Source of the DNA: Comamonas phosphati
Lineage (GTDB): Bacteria; Pseudomonadota; Gammaproteobacteria; Burkholderiales; Burkholderiaceae_C
Assembly: GCF_014637085.1 (NCBI RefSeq)
Contig: NZ_BMEU01000002.1
Coordinates: 1-64,000, forward strand
DNA: 64,000 bases
Reading direction: 5' to 3'
Shown: positions 5,265 through 15,603 of the stretch, piece after piece
Position numbering within the stretch: the stretch's first letter is position 1
How the letters are laid out: each line of letters starts with the position of its first letter
Made by a program: the position numbers and the translations under genes
Notes under the pieces: model-generated
Seen by the model: the letters and a program-made list of their open reading frames with translations, nothing else
What the model was told of the DNA's origin: nothing
The model's database searches: none

Positions 5265-7628
5265 TCAAGATTCTCGGACAGGGACCAGCACTTCGCGCTG
5301 GCCGCTGGCCGTCAGCGAGCTGACCAGGCCAGCCCGCTCCATCTGCTCTAGCAGGTTGGCCGAACGGTTGTAGCCGATGCGCAGCTTGCGCTGCACGTAG
5401 GAAATGCTGGCCTTGCGGTCCTTGAGCACGATTTCCACGGCCTGGTCGTAGAGTTCGTCCTTCTCGCCGCTGCCGCCAGCTTCTCCATCCTCATCGCCGT
5501 CCCCATCGGCGGTGCCGCCTTCCAGCACGCCTTCGATGTAGTCGGCTTCGCCATGCGCCTTGAGGTAGCCGACGACGCGGTGCACCTCGTCGTCCGAGAC
5601 GAAGGCGCCGTGCACGCGGATCGGCAGGCCCGTGCCGCTGGCCATGTAGAGCATGTCGCCCATGCCCAGCAGCGACTCGGCGCCCATCTGGTCCAGCACC
5701 GTGCGGCTGTCGATCTTGCTCGACACCTGGAAGGCGATACGTGTCGGGATGTTGGCCTTGATCAGGCCCGTGATCACGTCCACGCTGGGGCGCTGGGTGG
5801 CCAGGATCAGGTGGATGCCCGCGGCACGCGCCTTCTGGGCCAGGCGGGCGATCAGCTCCTCGATCTTCTTGCCGACGACCATCATCAGATCGGCCAGCTC
5901 GTCGATGACGATGACGATGTGCGGCAGGCGTTGCAGCGGCTCGGGGTCCTCGGGCGTCAGGCTGAATGGGTTGGGAATCGATTCCTCGCGCGCCTTGGCC
6001 TCGTCGATCTTGCTGTTGTAGCCGGCCAGATTGCGCACGCCCAGCTTGCTCATCAGCTTGTAGCGGCGCTCCATCTCGGCCACGCACCAGTTCAGGCCGT
6101 TCGCGGCCTGCTTCATGTCGGTGACCACGGGGCACAGCAGGTGCGGAATGCCTTCGTAGACCGACATTTCCAGCATCTTGGGGTCGATCATCAGCAGGCG
6201 CACGTCGCGGGCCTCGGCCTTGTACAGCAGCGACAGAATCATGGCGTTGATGCCGACGGACTTGCCCGAGCCCGTGGTGCCGGCCACCAGCACGTGGGGC
6301 ATCTTGGCCAGGTCGGCCACCACCGGATTGCCCACGATGTCCTTGCCCAGGCCCATGGTCAGCAGGCTCTTGGCATCGTGGTAGATCTGGGAGCCCAGCA
6401 CTTCCGACAGGCGGATGGACTGGCGCTTGGCATTGGGCAGCTCCAGCGCCATGAAGTTCTTGCCTGGAATCGTCTCGATCACGCGGATGGACACCAGCGA
6501 CAGCGAGCGCGCCAGGTCCTTGGCCAGGTTCACGATCTGCGAGCCCTTGACGCCCGTGGCGGGCTCGATCTCGTAGCGCGTGATCACGGGGCCGGGCATG
6601 GCGGCGACCACGCGCACTTCCACGCCGAAGTCCTTGAGCCGCTTTTCGATCAGGCGGCTGGTCATCTCCAGCGTCTCGGGCGAGACGCTTTCCTGGCGCT
6701 GCGGGGCCGCGTCAAGCAGGTCCACCTGCGGCAGCTTGCTGTCGGGGTGGTCGGTGAACAGCGGCTGCTGGCGTTCCTTGACCACGCGCGCGCTGGGCTG
6801 GGCCGCGTCCTGCAGCACCGGCTCGATGATCTGCACGGGCGGATGGATGGGAGCGCTGATTTCGCCCTCGGTGCGGTCGAACACCACTTCCTCGCGCTCG
6901 CGGGCAGCCTTGCGGCCTGCTGCGGCATCCCTGGCAATCTCGCGGCGCTCGCGGCCGAACTGCACCATGCCGTCCAGGCGCGCGCCCAGGCCTTCGGCCA
7001 GATGTCCCCAGGAAAAGCCGAACACCATCGCCGTGCCGAGCACGAACAGGCAGATGCCGATCAGCCCCGAGCCGGTAAAGCCCAGCCACTGCAGGCCGTG
7101 CAGGCCGACCATGTAGCCGAACACGCCGCCGGCGGGGCCGGGCAGCAGGCTCTCGAAGCGATACAGGCGCGTCCACTCCAGCGCGCAGCTGGACGCCATG
7201 AGCAGCAGCAGTCCGCCCCAGAACAGGAAACGGCGGCGCCACAGCGGCATGAGGGCCAGCGGCACGCCGTCCTTGTTCGTGCCGCCGCGAATCCAGCGCA
7301 TCAGCGCAAAGCTCCAGGCCTGGACCCCGGCCAGCACCAGCCACCAGACCGACATGCCGAAGCCGAAATAGCAGGCATCGGCCAGCCACGCGCCGACGCG
7401 CCCCATCCAGTTGTGAACGAAGGTCAGGTGCCCGTCCCCGGAGGTGGACCAGGCCGGGTCCTGCGGCGAATAGGTGAACATGGCCATGAGCCAGAACACC
7501 AGGGCCAGCAGGCCCAGCATGAGCAAAACCTCCTGGCTGAAGCGAATCACCCCATAGCGCGCAGGCGCGGTGCGGGATTTGGCCTTGCCGGAAGAAGGCG
7601 CTTTCAGAGCGTTCAATGAATAAGTCAT
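5265..7628 (-). CDS. ftsK: DNA translocase FtsK
   Basis: FtsK is the septum-anchored hexameric ATPase that pumps chromosome ends and activates XerCD at dif during division. The 787-aa protein has four N-terminal membrane spans (about residues 25-200), a short linker and the FtsK/SpoIIIE motor. Walker A is [10 protein letters not shown] around K456, Walker [14 protein letters not shown], and the C-terminal gamma winged helix ([18 protein letters not shown]) reads KOPS sites. The ATG at 7628 (MTYSLNALK) is preferred over an upstream start at 7742 that adds an unlikely leader; its RBS is weak. It is divergent from trxB and followed by lolA, a conserved order in this family. Confidence 0.95.
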   Translation of the reverse strand: MTYSLNALKAPSSGKAKSRTAPARYGVIRFSQEVLLMLGLLALVFWLMAMFTYSPQDPAWSTSGDGHLTFVHNWMGRVGAWLADACYFGFGMSVWWLVLAGVQAWSFALMRWIRGGTNKDGVPLALMPLWRRRFLFWGGLLLLMASSCALEWTRLYRFESLLPGPAGGVFGYMVGLHGLQWLGFTGSGLIGICLFVLGTAMVFGFSWGHLAEGLGARLDGMVQFGRERREIARDAAAGRKAAREREEVVFDRTEGEISAPIHPPVQIIEPVLQDAAQPSARVVKERQQPLFTDHPDSKLPQVDLLDAAPQRQESVSPETLEMTSRLIEKRLKDFGVEVRVVAAMPGPVITRYEIEPATGVKGSQIVNLAKDLARSLSLVSIRVIETIPGKNFMALELPNAKRQSIRLSEVLGSQIYHDAKSLLTMGLGKDIVGNPVVADLAKMPHVLVAGTTGSGKSVGINAMILSLLYKAEARDVRLLMIDPKMLEMSVYEGIPHLLCPVVTDMKQAANGLNWCVAEMERRYKLMSKLGVRNLAGYNSKIDEAKAREESIPNPFSLTPEDPEPLQRLPHIVIVIDELADLMMVVGKKIEELIARLAQKARAAGIHLILATQRPSVDVITGLIKANIPTRIAFQVSSKIDSRTVLDQMGAESLLGMGDMLYMASGTGLPIRVHGAFVSDDEVHRVVGYLKAHGEADYIEGVLEGGTADGDGDEDGEAGGSGEKDELYDQAVEIVLKDRKASISYVQRKLRIGYNRSANLLEQMERAGLVSSLTASGQREVLVPVRES

Positions 7629-7749
7629 AAACAAGCGGGAGCTTACCCCAGGCCCTTGGCCTGCCTCTGGAAACGGCCAAAGCAGCCGGCAAGCGTAATG
7701 CAAGTACTTGCAACAAAACAGGATGCCGACGGGCGTAACCAATCCATAA

Positions 7750-8868
<1,119 letters not shown>

Positions 8869-8910
8869 TCGCTCTGGCGAGCCGCCGGCCCGTGGCGGCC
8901 TGAAAGCGTC

Positions 8911-8957
8911 AAAAGCCCTCGAACTTCGCCAGATATGGCCGAACCCGGGGGCTTTTT
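8911..8957 (+). terminator. Candidate terminator after trxB
   Basis: AAAAGCCCTCG (8911-8921) can pair with CCGGGGGCTTTTT (8945-8957) around a loop of roughly 23 bases, ending in five T residues. The long loop makes it weaker than a standard hairpin. Confidence 0.5.
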
Positions 8958-8968
8958 GCTGGAAACGC

Positions 8969-9156
8969 TATAATCGCAGGCTTTGCTGGATCTGAAACCG
9001 TCTGGTGAGTGAAGTTTGACTTCGCGCCGCACCGGATACTCCTGCAAATTCGGGCTACCGCCACCCAATGAAAACTGGCGAGGTGAGGTCGGCAACACAT
9101 CCTGCCCGTGCAGGCTTTCCGGTGTTGACGACCGTTAAAACTATCGGAGTGTCCTC
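8969..9156 (+). promoter_or_regulatory. Promoter -10 and long leader of the rpmB-rpmG operon
   Basis: A perfect TATAAT lies at 8969-8974 with no good -35 at 17 bp. It would give a roughly 175-nt leader before rpmB. The leader has pairing stretches such as CCTGCCCGTGCAGG around 9101-9115 and ends with CGGAGTG before the ATG. Ribosomal-protein leaders are often autoregulatory; that is only a suggestion here. Confidence 0.45.
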
Positions 9157-9390
9157 ATGGCACGCGTATGTGAAGTAACGGGCAAGAAGCCCATGGTGGG
9201 CAACAATGTTTCCCACGCCAACAACAAGACCAAGCGTCGTTTCCTGCCCAACCTGCAATACCGCCGCTTCTGGGTGGAGAGCGAAAACCGTTGGGTGCGC
9301 CTGCGCGTTTCCAGCGCTGCTCTGCGTCTGATCGACAAGAACGGTATTGACTCCGTGCTCGCAGACATGCGCGCTCGTGGCCAAGCTTAA
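9157..9390 (+). CDS. rpmB: 50S ribosomal protein L28
   Basis: L28 is a small basic protein of the large ribosomal subunit. The 77-aa product has the standard length and family sequence, with [34 protein letters not shown] and the C-terminal [20 protein letters not shown] lies 9-12 nt before the ATG. rpmG follows after 20 bp, the normal pairing. Confidence 0.98.
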   Translation: MARVCEVTGKKPMVGNNVSHANNKTKRRFLPNLQYRRFWVESENRWVRLRVSSAALRLIDKNGIDSVLADMRARGQA

Positions 9391-9410
9391 TTCCCCGAAG
9401 GAGAAAAATC

Positions 9411-9581
9411 ATGGCTGCTAAAGGCGGACGCGAAAAGATCAAGCTGGAATCCACTGCGGGTACCGGCCACTTCTACACCACCACCAAGAACAAGAAGACA
9501 ATGCCTGAAAAGATGTTGATCTCGAAGTTCGACCCCAAGGCTCGCAAGCACGTCGAGTACAAGGAAGTGAAGCTGAAGTAA
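9411..9581 (+). CDS. rpmG: 50S ribosomal protein L33
   Basis: This 56-codon gene encodes L33, reading [20 protein letters not shown] and ending [11 protein letters not shown]. It lacks the zinc-binding cysteines found in some L33 forms, as is usual in proteobacteria. GAAGGAG precedes the ATG. It is cotranscribed with rpmB and followed by a strong terminator. Confidence 0.97.
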   Translation: MAAKGGREKIKLESTAGTGHFYTTTKNKKTMPEKMLISKFDPKARKHVEYKEVKLK

Positions 9582-9596
9582 TTCGGCCCATTGCCT

Positions 9597-9637
9597 GCAA
9601 AAAACCGCCGCACGCAAGTGCAGGCGGTTTTTTTATT
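9597..9637 (+). terminator. Rho-independent terminator of rpmB-rpmG
   Basis: AAAAAACCGCC and GGCGGTTTTTTT flank a short GCAC/GTGC inner stem. A GC-rich hairpin followed by seven T residues is a textbook terminator. The A run on the other side could also serve the convergent desaturase gene. Confidence 0.9.
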
Positions 9638-9659
9638 CCTTCCTGGCCCTATTGCTCAC

Positions 9660-9680
9660 GAGATTCTGAACACGTTCTGA
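9660..9680 (+). repeat. Short dispersed motif, copy 2
   Basis: GAGATTCTGAACACGTTCTGA lies between the rpmG terminator and the 3' end of the desaturase gene. It differs from the other copies in having TTC in place of CG near its start. Confidence 0.45.
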
Positions 9681-9734
9681 ACGGGCGGTAGATCAGCGAT
9701 CCACGGTCAAGCGGCCGTGCGGCCGCCGCCGGCA

Positions 9735-10955
9735 TCAGGCGTGGGCAGCGCGCAGCTTGACGGAGAACTCCGTGAGCATGGCAATGCCGCTGGCTTCGGC
9801 GCGCTGGCACCAGGCCTGCAACTGGCCGGTCAGCTGCTCGCGGCTCAGCGTGGTGTTGAGCCACAACTGGCGCAGCTCCTCGCGCATGACCAGCATCTGG
9901 TCGATCACGGGGTGGGCCGCCCGCGCCTGGGCCAGCTTGACCTGGGCGCCCTCGGGTACCTTGTCGTGGTCGCGGTGCAGCCAGCGCTGGGCCGATTTGA
10001 GCAGCGAGACGTCCGACTTCTGGGCCTTGCGCTGCCTGAGCACATCCAGCTCCTGCCGCACGGCGGCACGCACGCCGCGCGCGTAGCGGGCCATGACCTC
10101 GTAGCGGTTGGCAATCACGGCCTCCAGCGTCAGCTCGTCGGCCACGGGCTTGACGGCACCCATGCGCAGGCGCGGCGGCGTCTTCTTGACCTTGGCCCAG
10201 CCGATCCTCTGCATGGCGCTGATATAAAGCCAGCCGATGTCGAACTCATAGCGCTTGACCGAGAACTTGGCCGAAGTCGGATAGGTATGGTGGTTGTTGT
10301 GCAGCTCCTCGCCGCCGATGATCAAACCCCAGGGCACGAGATTGGTGGAGGCATCGGGCGCCTCGTAGTTGCGGTAGCCCCAGAAGTGGCCCAGGCCATT
10401 GACCACGCCAGCCGCCCAGAACGGAATCCAGACCATCTGCACGGCCCAGATGGTCAGGCCTATGGCGCCGAACAGCGCCACGTTGAGGATCAGCATCAGC
10501 GATGGGCCCAGCACCGAATGGCGGTACACATTGCGCTCCATCCAGTCGTCGGGCGTGCCGTGGCCGAATTTGCGCAGCGTTTCCTGGTTTTTCGCTTCCT
10601 CGCGGTACAGCTCGGCGCCGCGGCGCATCACCGTGCCCAGGCCGCGGGTCTGCGGGCTGTGCGGGTCGTCCACGGTCTCGCACTTGGCATGGTGCTTGCG
10701 GTGGATGGCCACCCACTGCTTGGTGACCATGCCCGTGCCCAGCCACAGCCAGAAACGGAAGAAATGCGAAGGCACGGCCCCCAGGTCCAGTGCCCGGTGG
10801 GCCTGGCTGCGGTGCAGGTAAATGGTGACCGCGGCAATGGTGATGTGCGTGGTCAGCAGCGCATAGAGCAGCAGTTGCCACCACGACAGATCCCACAGGC
10901 CATTGCCCAGCCAGCTCACCATCCCATTCACAACCGCACCGATATCCAGCGTCAT
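9735..10955 (-). CDS. Membrane fatty-acid (acyl-lipid/acyl-CoA) desaturase
   Basis: This 406-aa integral membrane di-iron enzyme probably inserts a double bond into acyl chains. It carries the three histidine clusters of the class: HRSQAH (H48-H53), HRKHH (H85-H89) and HNNHH (H219-H223). Hydrophobic pairs lie near residues 25-45, 65-80 and 150-190. The C-terminal 150 residues after the third box are charged and probably cytoplasmic. The substrate position (delta-9 is commonest in this family) cannot be read from sequence. It is monocistronic and convergent with rpmG. Confidence 0.88.
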   Translation of the reverse strand: MTLDIGAVVNGMVSWLGNGLWDLSWWQLLLYALLTTHITIAAVTIYLHRSQAHRALDLGAVPSHFFRFWLWLGTGMVTKQWVAIHRKHHAKCETVDDPHSPQTRGLGTVMRRGAELYREEAKNQETLRKFGHGTPDDWMERNVYRHSVLGPSLMLILNVALFGAIGLTIWAVQMVWIPFWAAGVVNGLGHFWGYRNYEAPDASTNLVPWGLIIGGEELHNNHHTYPTSAKFSVKRYEFDIGWLYISAMQRIGWAKVKKTPPRLRMGAVKPVADELTLEAVIANRYEVMARYARGVRAAVRQELDVLRQRKAQKSDVSLLKSAQRWLHRDHDKVPEGAQVKLAQARAAHPVIDQMLVMREELRQLWLNTTLSREQLTGQLQAWCQRAEASGIAMLTEFSVKLRAAHA

Positions 10956-11076
10956 ACGCTACAAGCCTCTGGCAAAAAGCGTGCTCGCACCACGGAGCAC
11001 GACAACCATATTTTAAGTGAGCGAACACTCCCGCAAAGAAGCAGCTGCTCCGCAGCCGCTCGGGGAGCCTTCCCGG

Positions 11077-12408
11077 TCACGCCTTCTTCACCCAAACCGC
11101 CGCGAAAAAACCGTCGGTTTCATGGCGGTTGGGCCACAGCCGCATATAGCGCCGGCCGTCCTCGCCGCCGCTGCACAGCGTGTCGCCCTTCTCGACCTTG
11201 AGCTGCTCCAGCAGCTCTCCGGCGCTCAGCGGCACAAAGTCGGGATGCGCGGCCGAGAAGGCTTCGGCAATGGCTTCGTTCTCCTGCGGGAGGATGGAGC
11301 AGGTGGCATAGACCAGGCGGCCGCCGGCCTTCACCAGGCGGGAGCTGCTTTCGAGGATGGCGGCCTGTTTTTGCGTCAGCTCCTCCACGGCCTTGGGGCT
11401 CTGGCGCCACTTGAGGTCGGGGTTGCGGCGCAGCGTGCCCAGGCCCGAGCAAGGCGCATCGACCAGCACGCGGTCGATCTTGCCGGCCAGGCGCTTGATG
11501 CGCTCGTCGCGCTCATGGGCAATGGCCGCGGGATGCACGTTGGACAGGCCCGAGCGCGCCAGGCGCGGCTTCAGGGCGTCGAGGCGGTGGCCCGAGACGT
11601 CGAAGGCATAGAGGCGGCCGGTGTTGCGCATGGCCGCGCCGATGGCCAGCGTCTTGCCGCCCGCGCCCGCGCAGAAATCCACCACCATCTCGCCGCGCTT
11701 GGCGTCCAGCAGCAGGGCCAGCAGCTGCGAGCCTTCGTCCTGCACCTCGATGGCGCCGCGCGTGAAGACATCGACCTTGGCCAGCGCCGGTTTGCCGTCC
11801 ACGCGCAGGCCCATGGGCGAGAACGGTGTGGGTTCGGCCTTGATACCGGCTTTTTCCAGCTCCTTGCGCACATCGGAGCGCTTGTCGTTGAGTGTATTGA
11901 CGCGCAGGTCCAGCGGCGCAGCCTGCTCCATGCTGGCAGCCAGCGCCCAGAATTCATCGCCCAGCTGGGCCTTGAGCGGCGCCACCAGCCATTCGGGCAG
12001 GTTGTGGCGATGCGCTTCCATCAGGTCCTCGGGCTGGATGCCGTCGCAGGCGGCCAGCCATTTGAGTTCCTGAGGCGTCAGAGCGGCCTTGATGAAGGTC
12101 TCGCTGTCCTGTCCGTCCTTGTTCCTGACTTTGCCTTCCTTCCTGGCCTGCTCACGCAGGACGGCAGCAAAGCCGAGAATGGCCAGCCGGCGCTCGCGCG
12201 CGCCGCTGCCCGAATGCGCCAGGGCTTCGAACAACAGCTTCTTGCGCAGCACGGTGTAGGTGGTTTCGGCCAGGGTGGCGCGCTCGCGCGGACCGAGATA
12301 GCGGTTTTCGCGGAAGAAATAGGACACCACGGAATCGGCCGGATGTTCCAATGTCAGGGTACGCTTGACGAGTTCGGTACAAGCGTCGAGAAGCTGTTTG
12401 GGATGCAT
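11077..12408 (-). CDS. rsmB: 16S rRNA (cytosine-C5)-methyltransferase, RsmB family
   Basis: RsmB methylates C967 of 16S rRNA using SAM. The 443-aa protein has an N-terminal NusB-like helical domain (about 1-150) and a C-terminal Rossmann methyltransferase. The SAM-binding DFCAGAGGKTLAIGA is clear, the PC motif is VDAPCSGLGTLRRNPD (C320), and the TC motif ATCSILPQENE holds C370, the covalent catalytic cysteine. The ATG at 12408 gives the full NusB-like domain. Another RsmB/F-family specificity is possible, since the members share these motifs. Confidence 0.88.
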   Translation of the reverse strand: MHPKQLLDACTELVKRTLTLEHPADSVVSYFFRENRYLGPRERATLAETTYTVLRKKLLFEALAHSGSGARERRLAILGFAAVLREQARKEGKVRNKDGQDSETFIKAALTPQELKWLAACDGIQPEDLMEAHRHNLPEWLVAPLKAQLGDEFWALAASMEQAAPLDLRVNTLNDKRSDVRKELEKAGIKAEPTPFSPMGLRVDGKPALAKVDVFTRGAIEVQDEGSQLLALLLDAKRGEMVVDFCAGAGGKTLAIGAAMRNTGRLYAFDVSGHRLDALKPRLARSGLSNVHPAAIAHERDERIKRLAGKIDRVLVDAPCSGLGTLRRNPDLKWRQSPKAVEELTQKQAAILESSSRLVKAGGRLVYATCSILPQENEAIAEAFSAAHPDFVPLSAGELLEQLKVEKGDTLCSGGEDGRRYMRLWPNRHETDGFFAAVWVKKA

Positions 12409-12435
12409 GGGCGCTATTGTCCTGAAAAATAATCC

Positions 12436-12520
12436 CCCCTGAGCCGCTTCGCGTCTTCCCCCGAGGAGGACGGCGGCCTTTGCTGCGGGGCGGCCCTTGC
12501 TGGCCGCCCCCGCTTGGATT
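12436..12520. repeat. Dispersed GC-rich intergenic repeat, copy B (inverted)
   Basis: CCCCCTGAGCCGCTTCGCG, then CTTCCCCCGAGGAGG and GCGGGGCGGCCCTTGCTGG match the reverse complement of copies A, C and D. It lies in the divergent gap between rsmB and the DUF1653 gene. Confidence 0.65.
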
Positions 12521-12557
12521 GCGCCCTATTTTCCTCGGCATTTACACATCAAGATAT

Positions 12558-12818
12558 ATGAGCAACCTGCCGCCCCTCATCGTCACCGAGCCCGGCCTCT
12601 ACGAACACTACAAGGGCCTGCGCTACGAAGTCTTGGGCACCGTGCGCCACAGCGAGACGCTGGAGCCCATGACGCTGTACCGCGCCCTGTATGGCGAGCA
12701 CGGCCTGTGGGTGCGGCCCGCGGCCATGTTCAGCGAAACCGTGGTCATAGCCGGCGTGGAACAGCCACGTTTTCGCCGGCTGGCCGCGGCAGAAGCCTCG
12801 GCAGCTATCGATTCCTGA
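12558..12818 (+). CDS. DUF1653 domain protein
   Basis: This is an 86-aa protein of the DUF1653 family, a small SH3-like domain of unknown function. Family features are PGLYEHYKGLRYEVLGTVRH, the TLEPMTLYRALYGEHGLWVR core and the following PAAMFSETV. The ATG at 12558 (MSNLPPLIV) is used; in-frame codons upstream fall in the intergenic repeat. The last 14 bp overlap the 3' end of purN on the other strand. Confidence 0.85.
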   Translation: MSNLPPLIVTEPGLYEHYKGLRYEVLGTVRHSETLEPMTLYRALYGEHGLWVRPAAMFSETVVIAGVEQPRFRRLAAAEASAAIDS

Positions 12819-13386
12819 GCAGATTGAGCACGGCGCGCGGGTAGATGAAGTGCTCCTGCACCAGCACGCGCGCGGCCAGCACTTCGGCCGTGTCGCCCGG
12901 CAGAATCGGCACCGCCGCCTGCTCCAGGATGGGCCCCACATCGAGTTCGGCCGTGACGCGGTGCACCGTGGCGCCGGCAAACTTGCAGCCCGCGTCAATG
13001 GCGCGCTGGTGGGTGTGCAGACCCGTGAAGGCCGGTAGCAGCGAAGGGTGGATGTTGATCAGCCGTCCCTCGTAGTGCGAGACCAGGCCCGGCGTGAGAA
13101 TGCGCATGAAGCCGGCCAGCACCACCAGATCGGGCGCATGGCGGTCCATCAGCTGCATCAGCTGGGCGTCGAAGGCCTCGCGGCTCTCGAACTGCTTGTG
13201 ATCCAGGACTTCGGTGGCGATGCCGTTGTCGCGCGCAAAGGCCAGGCCCCGGGCTTCGGCCTTGTTGCTCACCACGGCAGCAACCCTGGCGTTGTACTGC
13301 CTTGCCCAGTTCTGCTGCTGGGATGCACGCACAATGGCTGCCATATTCGAGCCGCCGCCCGAGATCAGGATCACGATGTTTTTCAT
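12805..13386 (-). CDS. purN: Phosphoribosylglycinamide formyltransferase
   Basis: PurN transfers a formyl group from 10-formyl-THF to GAR in step three of purine synthesis. The 193-aa product has the family length. The phosphate-binding loop is ISGGGSNMAAIV near residue 8, and the catalytic block includes LAGFMRILTP and INIHPSLLPAFTG with the active-site His. The ATG at 13386 opens MKNIVILISGGG, the typical start; the longer frame to 13545 is antisense to the next gene and rejected. Confidence 0.95.
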   Translation of the reverse strand: MKNIVILISGGGSNMAAIVRASQQQNWARQYNARVAAVVSNKAEARGLAFARDNGIATEVLDHKQFESREAFDAQLMQLMDRHAPDLVVLAGFMRILTPGLVSHYEGRLINIHPSLLPAFTGLHTHQRAIDAGCKFAGATVHRVTAELDVGPILEQAAVPILPGDTAEVLAARVLVQEHFIYPRAVLNLLRNR

Positions 13387-13465
13387 GGGCGGCGATTGTC
13401 GCACCACCGGGCTTTCCCTTGGCTTGGGCTCTTGTGCGCCACCCCGTGCTTTTTGAGGAAATTCC

Positions 13466-14146
13466 ATGCCCTTCGATCCCAGAACCGCCCCGCTGACCGC
13501 CGTGGAGGCCCGCGTGCTGGCCACCCTGATGGAAAAGGCCCGCACCGTGCCCGACAGCTACCCGCTGACGCTCAACGCCCTGGCCACCGGCTGCAACCAG
13601 AAGTCCAGCCGCGACCCGGTGATGGAGGTCAGCGAAGGCGAAGCCCAGGAGGCGCTGGACAGCCTGCGCCTCAAGACCCTTTCGGTGCAGATCAGCGGCA
13701 ATCGCGCCACGCGCTGGGAGCACAACTTCCCGCGCGGCGTGGGCGTGCCCGAGCAGTCGGCCGTGCTGCTGGCCCTCTTGATGCTGCGCGGCCCGCAGAC
13801 GGCCGGCGAGCTGCGCGTCAACTCCGAGCGCTGGCACCGCTTTGCCGATATTTCCTCGGTCGAGGCCTTTCTCGACGAACTGCGCGAGCGCAGCGAGGAA
13901 AAAGGCGGCCCGCTGGTGGTGCAGCTGCCGCGCGCGCCCGGCGCCCGCGAGCAGCGCTGGGCGCATCTGCTGTGCGGTCCGGTCGATATGGCGGCCCTGC
14001 AAAGCGCGGCCAGCGCGGCGCCCGCGGGCAATGCCCCGGCCCTGCAGCAGCGCGTGGATGCGCTGGAGGCCGAAGTGGCCCGCCTGCGCGCCACCGTGCA
14101 ACAGCTGTGCGAGGCCCTGGGCGTGGACGGCAGCACAGCCGGCTGA
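13466..14146 (+). CDS. YceH-like DUF480 protein
   Basis: This is a 226-aa cytosolic protein of the DUF480 family, which folds as two winged-helix domains; its biological role is not established. The family N-terminus is clear in [20 protein letters not shown] and [20 protein letters not shown]. The second domain carries [22 protein letters not shown]-terminal helix ([20 protein letters not shown]) looks like a short coiled coil. A purine stretch (TGAGGAAATT) precedes the ATG at 13466. It is divergent from purN with an 80-bp gap. Confidence 0.85.
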   Translation: MPFDPRTAPLTAVEARVLATLMEKARTVPDSYPLTLNALATGCNQKSSRDPVMEVSEGEAQEALDSLRLKTLSVQISGNRATRWEHNFPRGVGVPEQSAVLLALLMLRGPQTAGELRVNSERWHRFADISSVEAFLDELRERSEEKGGPLVVQLPRAPGAREQRWAHLLCGPVDMAALQSAASAAPAGNAPALQQRVDALEAEVARLRATVQQLCEALGVDGSTAG

Positions 14147-14265
14147 AGGCTCCGCACGCCTCGCCGGCCAGGGTTTTCACCAGAATCGGCGTCATCTGTC
14201 GCAGCCTGGACAGCTGAAAAAAGAACGTGCGTGCTACAACCTGAACATTCTCAGGAGACAAGCGC

Positions 14266-15459
14266 ATGGATCTGGCATTTACCCCCGAAGAACAAGCCTT
14301 CCGCGAAGAAGTCCGCACCTGGGTGCGGGCCCATCTGCCGGAGGACATCGCGCACAAGGTGCGCAATGATTTGCGCCTGACGCGCGACGACCTGCAGCGC
14401 TGGGCCAGGATTCTTGGCAAGAAGGGCTGGCTGGTCTCTGGCTGGCCCGTCCAGTTCGGCGGCCCCGGCTGGAGCGCCGTGCAAAAGCATTTGTTCGAGG
14501 AAGAGTGCGCCACGGCCTGCGCCCCCGGCGTCGTGCCCTTCGGCCCAGTGATGGTGGCCCCCGTCATCATGGCCTACGGCAACCCCGAGCAGCAAAAACG
14601 CTTTCTGCCCGGCATCGCCAGCGGCGAAGTCTGGTGGAGCCAGGGCTATTCCGAACCCGGCTCGGGCTCGGACCTGGCCAGCCTCAAGACGCGTGCCGAG
14701 CGAGTCCATACAAGTTCCGGCGACAAATACATCGTCAACGGCCAGAAGACCTGGACCACGCTGGGCCAGTACGGCGAGTGGATCTTCTGCCTGGTGCGCA
14801 CCAGCAGCGAAGGCAAGCCCCAGACCGGCATCAGCTTCCTGCTGATCGACATGAAGTCGCCCGGCGTGACCGTGCGCCCCATCAAGCTGCTCGACGGCGA
14901 GTGCGAGGTCAACGAGGTCTTCTTCGACAACGTCGAGGTGCCGGCCGACCAACTGATCGGCGAGGAGAACAAGGGCTGGACCTATGCCAAGCACCTGCTC
15001 TCCCACGAGCGCACCAATATCGCCGGCGTGAACCGCGCCAAGCGCGCACTCGAACGCCTCAAGCGCATCGCCAAGACCGAAGGCGTCTGGGACGACCAGC
15101 GCTTGCGCGACCAGATCGCCCTGCTCGAAGTGGACATCGTGGCCCTGGAAATGCTGGTGCTGCGCGTGCTCTCGGCCGAGAAGTCGGGCAAGAACCCGCT
15201 GGATATCGCCGGCCTGCTCAAGATCAAGGGCAGCGAGATCCAGCAGCGCTATGCCGAACTGATGATGCTGGCCGCCGGCCCCTACAGCCTGCCCTTCATC
15301 GAGGAAGCCATGGAGGCCGGCTGGCAGGGAGACTTCCCCGGCGGCGCGGCGGCCAACGCCCCGCTGGCATCGACCTACTTCAACATGCGCAAGACCACGA
15401 TTTACGGCGGCAGCAACGAAGTGCAGCGAAATATCGTCGCGCAGACGGTGCTGGGCTGA
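14266..15459 (+). CDS. Acyl-CoA dehydrogenase, large-subunit type (PimC-like)
   Basis: This 397-aa flavoprotein introduces an alpha-beta double bond into an acyl-CoA, passing electrons to ETF. It has the three-domain acyl-CoA dehydrogenase layout: N-terminal helices (MDLAFTPEEQAFREEVRTWV), the mid-domain signature SQGYSEPGSGSDLASLKTRA and the C-terminal helical domain ending TIYGGSNEVQRNIVAQTVLG. AGGAG lies near the ATG. A second acyl-CoA dehydrogenase follows; the pair resembles the large and small subunits of pimeloyl-CoA-type enzymes. The true substrate cannot be fixed. Confidence 0.88.
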   Translation: MDLAFTPEEQAFREEVRTWVRAHLPEDIAHKVRNDLRLTRDDLQRWARILGKKGWLVSGWPVQFGGPGWSAVQKHLFEEECATACAPGVVPFGPVMVAPVIMAYGNPEQQKRFLPGIASGEVWWSQGYSEPGSGSDLASLKTRAERVHTSSGDKYIVNGQKTWTTLGQYGEWIFCLVRTSSEGKPQTGISFLLIDMKSPGVTVRPIKLLDGECEVNEVFFDNVEVPADQLIGEENKGWTYAKHLLSHERTNIAGVNRAKRALERLKRIAKTEGVWDDQRLRDQIALLEVDIVALEMLVLRVLSAEKSGKNPLDIAGLLKIKGSEIQQRYAELMMLAAGPYSLPFIEEAMEAGWQGDFPGGAAANAPLASTYFNMRKTTIYGGSNEVQRNIVAQTVLG

Positions 15460-15603
15460 CCCGGAACTGGCGACGGCGACGATATTTCGCTTGCGCGAAA
15501 ACGTACGACTCCCCCGCGCCCCCTCCGCGAGGGGGCTCTAGAAAGAGCTTCGCTGGATATGGGGTGCGCATGGCGCACCAGCTTCCGGCCTCAGGAGATT
15601 TTC

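Noticed and set aside
5553-7619. A 688-codon frame antisense to ftsK
   Set aside because: Composition artefact (His-, Gln- and Arg-rich) opposite a well-supported gene.
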